Assembly: GCA_965229305.1 (NCBI GenBank)
Contig: CBDDIZ010000025.1
Coordinates: forward strand, 81,975-145,974
Length of the DNA stretch: 64,000 bases
DNA from: JALHNI01 sp965229305
Lineage (GTDB): Bacteria; Acidobacteriota; Terriglobia; Bryobacterales; Bryobacteraceae
Direction of reading: 5' to 3'
The notes beneath the pieces were generated by a model, which saw only the letters and a program-made list of their open reading frames with translations, made no database searches and was not told where the DNA came from. A program made the translations under genes and the position numbers. Positions 57,909 to 64,000 of this stretch are shown here, one piece after another. Position 1 is the first letter of the stretch; each line of letters opens with the position of its first letter.

Positions 57909-59588
57909 CTAAACCGGTGCGGTGGCGCCCAGCGCCGCCTGCCAGCGGACGCGCCGCTCCTGTTGTCGCTGCCGAGACTGCCCGCGCCGCTCCTCCTGCG
58001 AGGGCCGGTCGCGCTCCTGCGCGCCACTCCAGTCGGTCGGCTGATGGTCGCCCTGATCGCCCCGCGAGGCGCTCGCCTCGAAGCCGGGGGTCTCAAGGCG
58101 GCTCACCAGGTCCGGCAGTCCCTCCTGAAGCGAGTTCGACAACTGGCTGTCGGGCGTCCGCACGGCGATTTCCACGGCGCCATTGGCGTCCTTCACATGA
58201 ACGCTCGCCATCAAGCCGTCGTTGTCTGCCGACGGAATCGTTAGCACCAGTTCGCGCGGCGGAGCGGTCAGCCTCTCTGCCGGAACGTCCGGCAGGAGCA
58301 CCTCGGGGGCCGACACGGGTGCCGGATCAGGGGCCGCACCCGCGGTCACGTCGGCCGCGGACGATCCTACGGACGGTGTTACCCAGTTGGTTTCCCTCAC
58401 CTCCGCCACCCCCGTCGCCGAGCTCTCGCTGCGCCCTTCCACTGACTCGCGGCGCCAGTCCGCCCATCGTTCATGAGCCTTATCCGCCAGCGCCCCCTCA
58501 TGACTTGTCACCGGTGCGGCATCGCCCCGCAGCGACGTAGTCTCCTGAGCTCGCTCATGAGGAGCCTGATGGTCCGCCGGCTGCCCGCCGGCTTCGTTGC
58601 CCGGCTCATGCCCGCGCTCCGCCTGCACCTGGGTTCCCAACTGCGGCGAGTGCGCCGGTTCAGTGGCGGAGCGATCCGCGGCGGCCTCGCCCTCGCTGGC
58701 GGTCAGCCGCGCCACAAACGAGACCGGATGCTCCGGCACAGCCTCGGGAGCCATCCTCGCTCCGGCGAACAGCGCGTCCGGCATCACCGCTGCACCAGGC
58801 AGCGTTCTGGCGCTCGCTTGACGCGTCTGTTCCTCAGTAGCTTGCCTGGCCGTTAAATTCGCGGGCTGCGCCTCGATGGGGGCGGCGCACGCCTGACCGA
58901 GCGGCGTCGCCGCTGCGAGCACTTCATGCCCTTCCGCCGGTTCCCAATCCTCGCGGTCGAGTTCCAGCCCCTTCGCCTCACCATCGACCGCCGTGGCAAC
59001 CTCGCCCGTCAACGCGCCATGATTCACTGAAGAAGTGTCCGCTGCGGGCGATGAGGAAACTGAGGGGGGCGCAGCGAGGATCGCGCCGTTCGATCCCCAG
59101 CCGGGCGCCACTAGCGCGAGTGCCATCTCACCGGACGCCACCACCCCGGGCACCACAACGCCGGGCACCACCAGTTGGACAACTGCCGCGCCCGACACCG
59201 GCATACTCGACACCGGTCCACTCAACACCGGTCCTCTCGAATCCGCTACGCCCGCAGCCGATCCGCCGTCAGCGGCCAGGACGGGCTCCGAAGCTTGAGC
59301 ATGCGCCGCCCCGTTCGCTGGCGCCAAGATCTTGCCGTCTGTCATCAGCCCGTCACCCATCAGCGACGCCGCACTCGCCTTCGCCGTCGATGGCGTGTAC
59401 CAATTCGGAATCCAAAACGGATACGATGTTGCGGATCGGGAATCCCCTTTCTTGTCTTCGGCCCTTTCCTTGGCCCCCGCGGCGGACGCAGACTCGTCCG
59501 ACGAGGTCAGAAACTTCTTGAATTCGCCCGTAAATCGGCCGGCGGCGCCGCGTTTGCCTTGATCCTGGGCCGCCGGAAGCGCCGCCAT
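57909..59588 (-). CDS. fliK: flagellar hook-length control protein FliK
   Basis: This 559-residue protein is read from ATG 59588; the longer frame would start upstream of the predicted sigma-54 start point. It is long, low-complexity and Ala/Pro/Glu/Ser-rich, as in most FliK rulers. The C-terminal Flg_hook domain is seen near ERLTAPPRELVLTIPSADND, GAVEIAVRTPDSQLSNSLQE and GLPDLVSRLETPGFEASASR. The last 40 residues are very basic (RQRQQERRVRW). Position before flgD supports the name. The exact start is unsure. Confidence 0.85.
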   Translation of the reverse strand: MAALPAAQDQGKRGAAGRFTGEFKKFLTSSDESASAAGAKERAEDKKGDSRSATSYPFWIPNWYTPSTAKASAASLMGDGLMTDGKILAPANGAAHAQASEPVLAADGGSAAGVADSRGPVLSGPVSSMPVSGAAVVQLVVPGVVVPGVVASGEMALALVAPGWGSNGAILAAPPSVSSSPAADTSSVNHGALTGEVATAVDGEAKGLELDREDWEPAEGHEVLAAATPLGQACAAPIEAQPANLTARQATEEQTRQASARTLPGAAVMPDALFAGARMAPEAVPEHPVSFVARLTASEGEAAADRSATEPAHSPQLGTQVQAERGHEPGNEAGGQPADHQAPHERAQETTSLRGDAAPVTSHEGALADKAHERWADWRRESVEGRSESSATGVAEVRETNWVTPSVGSSAADVTAGAAPDPAPVSAPEVLLPDVPAERLTAPPRELVLTIPSADNDGLMASVHVKDANGAVEIAVRTPDSQLSNSLQEGLPDLVSRLETPGFEASASRGDQGDHQPTDWSGAQERDRPSQEERRGQSRQRQQERRVRWQAALGATAPV

Positions 59589-59639
59589 TGCATCAGCGGG
59601 CCGGGCGAGGGTGTTTACAGCAGGCACGGCCCTGCCAAT

Positions 59640-59653
59640 GCAGTTTCGTGGCC
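59640..59653 (-). promoter_or_regulatory. sigma-54-like promoter for the fliK operon
   Basis: Read on the minus strand, TTGGCCACGAAACTGCA has GG and GC separated by 10 bases, as in the -24/-12 sigma-54 consensus. Transcription would start near 59628, 40 bases before the chosen fliK ATG. It faces away from the flgF promoter 19 bases off. Confidence 0.5.
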
Positions 59654-59671
59654 AAAGTCCACGCGACCTTC

Positions 59672-59685
59672 GGCACGACAATTGC
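59672..59685 (+). promoter_or_regulatory. sigma-54-like promoter for flgF
   Basis: CGGCACGACAATTGCT matches the sigma-54 consensus TGGCACG-N4-TTGCW at all but the first base; GG and GC are 10 bases apart. Transcription would start near 59697, only about 3 bases before the flgF ATG. Confidence 0.65.
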
Positions 59686-59699
59686 TTACAACCTCGCGT

Positions 59700-60452
59700 A
59701 TGGATGCGCTCACTTCGACCGCTGCCGCCGGCATTCGCTCTCGCGTAGAAGCTCTTGATCTACTCGCCAATAACTTGGCGAACGCCAATACCACCGGCTA
59801 TAAAGCCGATCGCGAACTCTACCGCCGCTATGCCGCCGACGCCGCCTATGACGCTTCCACCGGCGAGTTCGATCCGACCCAACAGCCCGACATCGACTCC
59901 CGCTGGACCGACTTCACGCAAGGCGCTTTCGCCTCCACCGGGCAGCCGCTCGACGTCGCCCTCGAGGGCCCCGGCTTCTTCACCGTCGGCAACGGCGCCA
60001 CGCCGCTCTATACGCGCGACGGCCACTTCCGTCTGGTGCCCGGAGCGAATGGCCAATCGCGGCTCGAGACTCAGGACGGCCAGATCGTCCGCGGCAACGA
60101 AGGCCAGCCCATTGAACTTGACCCCCGACGGCCAGTGGAGATCGGCCGCGATGGCACCGTTCGTCAGGACGGCGCCGTCGTCAACCGCCTCTTCATCGCC
60201 GAACCCGCGACGCCCCAGCGGTTACAAAAGAGTTCCGGCAACTACTTCGCGCTCGACCAGCCAGTTGTCGCTCCGCGTTCCACGCGTGCCATGGTCCAGC
60301 AAGGCAAACTCGAAGCCGCCAACGTCACCCCGGCCGAGTCCGCCGTGCGCCTGATCAACGTCATGCGCCAGTTCGAAGGTCTGCAGAAGGCCCTGCAGAT
60401 CGGCGGCGAGATGAACCGGCGCAGTGTCGAGGAAGTCGCCAAAGTCAGTTAA
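59700..60452 (+). CDS. flgF: flagellar basal-body rod protein FlgF
   Basis: This 250-residue protein is read from ATG 59700 (MDALTSTAAAGIRSRVEALD); the long upstream extension in this frame is antisense to fliK. The rod motif LLANNLANANTTGYKADREL, the core GQPLDVALEGPGFFTVGNGA and the C-terminal helix VRLINVMRQFEGLQKALQIG identify a proximal rod protein of the FlgF type. It is the first gene of the plus-strand operon. Confidence 0.92.
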   Translation: MDALTSTAAAGIRSRVEALDLLANNLANANTTGYKADRELYRRYAADAAYDASTGEFDPTQQPDIDSRWTDFTQGAFASTGQPLDVALEGPGFFTVGNGATPLYTRDGHFRLVPGANGQSRLETQDGQIVRGNEGQPIELDPRRPVEIGRDGTVRQDGAVVNRLFIAEPATPQRLQKSSGNYFALDQPVVAPRSTRAMVQQGKLEAANVTPAESAVRLINVMRQFEGLQKALQIGGEMNRRSVEEVAKVS

Positions 60453-60473
60453 GTCCCGTTACTCAAGGAATTC

Positions 60474-61265
60474 ATGATCCGAGCACTTTATAGCGCTGGC
60501 AGCGGCATGGTCGCCCAGCAGATCAACATCGATAACATCGCCCACAATCTGGCGAACGCGAACACCGTCGGCTTCAAGATGCGGCGCACGCAGTTTCAGG
60601 ACCTGCTTTACCAAACGCTCGCCCAGCCCGGTGCCGCCGCCACGGCGCAAACCGTCATCCCCACTGGCCTGCAATTGGGCCTGGGGGCGCGCGCTTCGTC
60701 CAACTCGATCATCTTTGAGCAGGGCAGTTTCCAACTCACGGGCAACTCGCTCGACCTCGTCGTGCAAGGCAAAGGCTTCTTCCAGATCCGCCGTCCGACG
60801 GGCGAAGTCGCCTTCACGCGCGGCGGACAGTTCCATCTTGATCGCGACGGCAACATCGTCACCCAGGACGGCGACCCGCTCGAGCCGCAGATCACCGTCC
60901 CTCCCGAAGCCCAGTCGATCACCATCGCCGCCGACGGCACCGTCAGCTATAACCTGCCTGGCCAGGCCGCCTCGCAAGTCGCCGGACAGATTCAGTTGGC
61001 CAACTTCGTCAACCCCGCCGGCTTGAACAGCCTGGGCCGCAATCTCTATGCGCCCACCGACGCCAGCGGCGAAGCGGTCGTCGGCAATCCCGCTGGCCAG
61101 GAAGGGCTCGGCGCCCTGCTCCAGGGCTACGTCGAAAACTCGAACGTCAACGTGGTCGAAGAGTTCATCAGCATGATCGTCAGTCAACGCGCATACGAAG
61201 CGAACACCAAGGTCGTAAAGGCCGCGGACGAAATGTATCAACAGGTGAACAATGTGGCTCGCTAG
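60474..61265 (+). CDS. flgG: flagellar distal rod protein FlgG
   Basis: This 263-residue protein matches the family along its length: MIRALYSAGSGMVAQQINID, NIAHNLANANTVGFKMRRTQ, the FlgG-specific FQDLLYQTL, SIIFEQGSFQLTGNSLDLVV, and the C-terminal VVEEFISMIVSQRAYEANTK. It follows flgF by 21 bases and overlaps flgA by 14. Confidence 0.97.
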   Translation: MIRALYSAGSGMVAQQINIDNIAHNLANANTVGFKMRRTQFQDLLYQTLAQPGAAATAQTVIPTGLQLGLGARASSNSIIFEQGSFQLTGNSLDLVVQGKGFFQIRRPTGEVAFTRGGQFHLDRDGNIVTQDGDPLEPQITVPPEAQSITIAADGTVSYNLPGQAASQVAGQIQLANFVNPAGLNSLGRNLYAPTDASGEAVVGNPAGQEGLGALLQGYVENSNVNVVEEFISMIVSQRAYEANTKVVKAADEMYQQVNNVAR

Positions 61266-62184
61266 CTGCCTGATCGCCGGATCGCTGGCCGGCACGCTGT
61301 TGGCCGCCGCCTGCGTCGAAGTTCGCGGCGAACAGATCACTCCTCAGGACCTCGCCCCCGCCATCCCGGCCTTCGCCAGCCTCGCGCCCGACCTACGCTT
61401 GGGCTGGGCTCCGGTGCCCGGCGTCACCCGCTGGCTCAGCGCCGGCGACCTGACCCGCTTTGCCCGGCAGCATGGTGTCGACGTCACCCCGGCGTCGGTG
61501 CCCGCCAGCGGACTCTGCCTCACCCGTCGCGTCGCGGCCCTACCCCGGGAGGACCTCCTGACCGCCCTGGCCACCGCCATCCCCCATGCCCAGATTGAAT
61601 TGCTCAGCTACGGCCCCGCTGAGGCGCCACCCGGCCAGTTGGAGTTCACCGCGAAGACTTTACCGCCGCTGCCGCGTCAGCCCGGCGTTCCGATCGTCGT
61701 CTGGCGCGGACGCCTGCGCACGGAGTTCGGCCGTTCCATCCCGGTCTGGGTCCGCGCCCGGATCGCCGTCACGCGACCGGTCGTCACCGCGCGGCGCGAC
61801 CTCGAAGCCGGACAGCTCCTGGCGGCTGACGACCTCGAACAAAAGGAAGTCGCCGAGTACGCCGGCTGGACCGCCCCGCTCGCGGACTCCACCACTCTGC
61901 TCGGCCGCCGCCTCCGGCGCGCCCTGCCCGCGCACATGCCCGTCCTCCCCCATCTGCTCTCCCCCCAGCGCGACATCGAACGCGGCGACGAAGTCGCCGT
62001 CGCGCTGCCCGGCGAAGCCACACTCACCGCCCGTGCGGAATCGCCCGGCCGGGTGGGCGACACCGTCCTGCTCAAGAATCCGCTCAACGGCCGACGCTTC
62101 CCGTCCAAGGTCACCGCTCCCGGGCGCGCCGTTCTGCTTCCCACCCTCGACCATCCTCCGGAGGATCCCGCCGTTGCGCATTAG
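61252..62184 (+). CDS. flgA: P-ring assembly chaperone FlgA
   Basis: This 310-residue protein has a signal peptide (LIAGSLAGTLLAAACVEVRG), an N-terminal variable part, then the SAF/FlgA domain: TARRDLEAGQLLAADDLEQK, ADSTTLLGRRLRRALPAHMP and the ending GDTVLLKNPLNGRRFPSKVT, APGRAVLLPTL. It acts in the periplasm to help FlgI form the P ring. It overlaps flgG and flgH at its two ends. Confidence 0.92.
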   Translation: MWLASCLIAGSLAGTLLAAACVEVRGEQITPQDLAPAIPAFASLAPDLRLGWAPVPGVTRWLSAGDLTRFARQHGVDVTPASVPASGLCLTRRVAALPREDLLTALATAIPHAQIELLSYGPAEAPPGQLEFTAKTLPPLPRQPGVPIVVWRGRLRTEFGRSIPVWVRARIAVTRPVVTARRDLEAGQLLAADDLEQKEVAEYAGWTAPLADSTTLLGRRLRRALPAHMPVLPHLLSPQRDIERGDEVAVALPGEATLTARAESPGRVGDTVLLKNPLNGRRFPSKVTAPGRAVLLPTLDHPPEDPAVAH

Positions 62185-62851
62185 CCTGATTTTGCTGCTC
62201 ACGCTGAGCATCGCCTTCGCGAAGAAGAAACGCGAGCCCGTGCCCACGCCGCTTGAAGCCCACATCGCCGCCGCGCGACAAGTCGAGCCGCCCGCCCCGC
62301 TCTCGCCCGGCTCGAGCTTCGTCCCGGGCAGCCGCCTGGGCGACCTCGCACGCGACTTTCGCGCCAACCGCCCGGGCGACATCGTCACGATCGTCGTGCA
62401 GGATAGTGCCTCCGCCGTCAACAAGGGCGTCACCACGGCCACGCGCAAGAGCTCGGCCAACGCCAGCATCTCTTCGCTCGCCGGCCCCACCAAGGCGGCC
62501 GGCGCGCTGGCCAGCCTCGCCGGCCTGAACGGGCAATCCCAGCTTCAGGGCCAGGGCGAAACCAGCCGCACCAACACGCTCTCCACGTCCCTTTCCGCCC
62601 GCGTCACCGAAGTGCTGCCGAACGGCGACCTCGTCGTTGAAGGCACCAAACAGGTTGCCGTCAACTCGGAGCGGCAGACGGTCACCGTGCGCGGCGTCAT
62701 CCGTTGGAACGACCTCTCCCCCACCAACCTCATCCGTTCGGACCGCATCGCCCAACTCGAAGTCCGCGTCGCCGGTAAGGGCGTTGTCGAAGATGTCGTG
62801 CGGCGGCCCAACATTCTCTATCGCCTCTTACTCGGAGTCCTGCCATTCTAA
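62174..62851 (+). CDS. flgH: flagellar L-ring protein FlgH, without lipobox
   Basis: This 225-residue protein is read from TTG 62174, overlapping flgA by 11 bases. The signal peptide is ISLILLLTLSIAFA, then KKKREPVPTPLEAHI. FlgH motifs are clear: GSRLGDLARDFRANRPGDIV, TIVVQDSASAVNKGVTTATR, ARVTEVLPNGDLVVEGTKQV and RPNILYRLLLGVLPF. The lipobox Cys found in enteric FlgH is absent, so it is not lipidated. Confidence 0.92.
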   Translation: MRISLILLLTLSIAFAKKKREPVPTPLEAHIAAARQVEPPAPLSPGSSFVPGSRLGDLARDFRANRPGDIVTIVVQDSASAVNKGVTTATRKSSANASISSLAGPTKAAGALASLAGLNGQSQLQGQGETSRTNTLSTSLSARVTEVLPNGDLVVEGTKQVAVNSERQTVTVRGVIRWNDLSPTNLIRSDRIAQLEVRVAGKGVVEDVVRRPNILYRLLLGVLPF

Positions 62852-62859
62852 CCACCGCC

Positions 62860-63927
62860 TTGCTGGTGTGGCTGGCGGCGTCGCCCGCCCCCACCGCCAC
62901 GCGCATCAAGGAACTGATCGCCGTCGAAGGGGTCCGCGAGAACCAACTGATCGGCTACGGCCTGGTCGTGGGCTTGCAGGGCACCGGCGACAAACGTCAG
63001 ACCTTCTTCTCCACGCAGACGCTCGCGAACATGCTCGATCGGATGGGCGTGCAAGTCAGCCCCACCGCCGTCCTGGTGCGCAACATGGCGGCCGTCATGA
63101 TCACCGCGAACCTGCCCCCCTTCGCCCAGCCCGGCCAGCGCATCGACCTCACCGCGGCCGCCATCGGCGACGCCACCAATCTCCAGGGCGGGATTCTGCT
63201 CGCCACCCCGCTGCGCGGGCTCGACGGACAGATTTACGCGGTCGCCCAAGGCTCGGTCGTCACCGGCGGCTTTGTCGCCAAAGGCGCCGGGGCCAGCGCC
63301 TCGCTCAATCACCCTACCGCCGGACGCGTCCCCGGTGGCGCGCTCGTCGAACGACCCGCCCCCAGCGTCGCCCTCGGCCCCACCGTCCGGCTCCAGCTTC
63401 GCCAAGCCGACTTCACCACCTCCGCCCGCATTGCCGCCACCATCAACGAACGCTTCGGCGCCGGTCGTGCCACGCCCGAAAGTTCGGGCTCCATCCGCGT
63501 GGAAACGCCGCCCGACTACGCCGGCCGACCCGTCGAGTTCATGGCCGCCATCGAAAGCCTCACCGTGCTCGCCGACCGTACCGCCCGCATCGTCGTCAAC
63601 GAACGCACCGGCACCATCGTGATGGGCAAAGAGGTCAAGATCTCGCCGGTCGCGATCATGCACGGTGCGCTCAGCATCGAAATCCAAACCACCTACGACG
63701 TCAGTCAGCCGGCGCCGCTCAGCCAAGGCGCGACCACCGTCGTTCCGAACACCACTGTCCAGGTGAAAGAGGAGAAAGCCAAGTCGCTCGTGCTCAAACG
63801 CGGCGCCACGGTCGAAGAACTCGTTAGAGCGCTCCAATCGATCGGCGCGACCGCCCGCGACGTGATCGCCATCCTCCAGAACCTGCGCGCCGCCTCGGCT
63901 CTCGAAGCCGACCTCGAGGTGATCTAG
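62860..63927 (+). CDS. flgI: flagellar P-ring protein FlgI
   Basis: This 355-residue protein is read from TTG 62860, the first in-frame start after the flgH stop. It has a short signal (LVWLAASPAPT). The signature is very strong: RIKELIAVEGVRENQLIGYG, LVVGLQGTGDKRQTFFSTQT, MLDRMGVQVSPTAVLVRNMA, then LATPLRGLDGQIYAVAQGSV and ATVEELVRALQSIGATARDV. It forms the periplasmic ring around the rod. Confidence 0.97.
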   Translation: MLVWLAASPAPTATRIKELIAVEGVRENQLIGYGLVVGLQGTGDKRQTFFSTQTLANMLDRMGVQVSPTAVLVRNMAAVMITANLPPFAQPGQRIDLTAAAIGDATNLQGGILLATPLRGLDGQIYAVAQGSVVTGGFVAKGAGASASLNHPTAGRVPGGALVERPAPSVALGPTVRLQLRQADFTTSARIAATINERFGAGRATPESSGSIRVETPPDYAGRPVEFMAAIESLTVLADRTARIVVNERTGTIVMGKEVKISPVAIMHGALSIEIQTTYDVSQPAPLSQGATTVVPNTTVQVKEEKAKSLVLKRGATVEELVRALQSIGATARDVIAILQNLRAASALEADLEVI

Positions 63928-64000
63928 TTGGCTCTCAATCCCATCATGTCCGGCTTTGCCTCGAACGATCTGGCAAGCAAGAACACGCCCGAGCGCATCG
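63928..64000 (+). CDS. flgJ: probable FlgJ rod-binding protein, N-terminal start (cut by window end)
   Basis: The frame opens directly after the flgI stop with TTG: ALNPIMSGFASNDLASKNTP, ERI. A second start, ATG 63946, is in frame. Too little is visible to see the rod-binding domain; the name rests on the usual flgH-flgI-flgJ order. Confidence 0.5.
   Translation, partial: MALNPIMSGFASNDLASKNTPERI

Noticed and set aside
57890..58096. Longer start for flgD
   Set aside because: The extra 69 residues are Arg-rich and antisense-like over the end of fliK; ATG 57889 has a good ribosome site.

Overview
The window is a high-GC bacterial chromosome segment. Secreted Rhs/YD-repeat proteins, carboxypeptidase-regulatory-like secreted proteins, a penicillin-acylase-like enzyme, many overlapping start/stop pairs and this flagellar gene order together suggest Acidobacteriota, probably a Solibacter/Bryobacter-like lineage. 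That placement is an inference; there is no rRNA in the window to test it. No tRNA, rRNA or CRISPR array was seen.

Region 1 (1-11.6 kb) is an insertion-sequence pile-up. It holds an IS110 fragment, a second IS110, two near-identical inverted IS66 elements, two IS3/IS407-type elements and one IS630-type element. Target duplications and reading frames allow the order of events to be undone. The two IS66 copies have exchanged flanks, which shows that the 2 kb between them (4322-6369) has been inverted. Undoing the inversion and removing the IS630, IS66 and second IS3 insertions restores one uninterrupted 273-codon lipoprotein gene, now lying in four pieces. It also restores the original C-terminus of the IS110 transposase.

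Region 2 (11.7-23.1 kb) is an Rhs locus on the minus strand. It has a 1867-residue secreted Rhs protein, an overlapping 86-residue membrane ORF, and downstream at least two displaced toxin-tail remnants. Each remnant is followed, with an ATGA overlap, by a probable immunity gene (254 and 208 residues). The modules are separated by a family of REP-like repeats (core GGACATGGCCTAT) that sits next to three truncated RAYT (REP-associated tyrosine transposase) remnants.

Region 3 (23.1-47.5 kb) is ordinary chromosome. It contains a methyltransferase, a penicillin acylase family protein, a frameshifted outer-membrane protein, a coiled-coil/GAF-like protein, AsmA-like, MobA-like and XdhC proteins, a HAD phosphatase, mfd, rfaE2, an M20 peptidase, prmA, an acyl-CoA synthetase, a gamma-glutamyltransferase, a SnoaL-like protein, a cupin, two secreted propeller-type proteins and a fumarylacetoacetate hydrolase family enzyme.

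Region 4 (47.5-64 kb) is a divergent flagellar cluster. The minus-strand operon runs fliK-flgD-flgE-fliN-fliO-fliP-fliQ-fliR-flhB-flhA-flhF-fliA-fliN/Y-like-small membrane protein and covers the hook, export gate, switch and sigma-28. The plus-strand operon runs flgF-flgG-flgA-flgH-flgI-(flgJ), covering the rod and the P and L rings. The 0.1 kb between them carries two face-to-face sigma-54-like (GG-N10-GC) promoters, so hook and rod genes may be switched on together.
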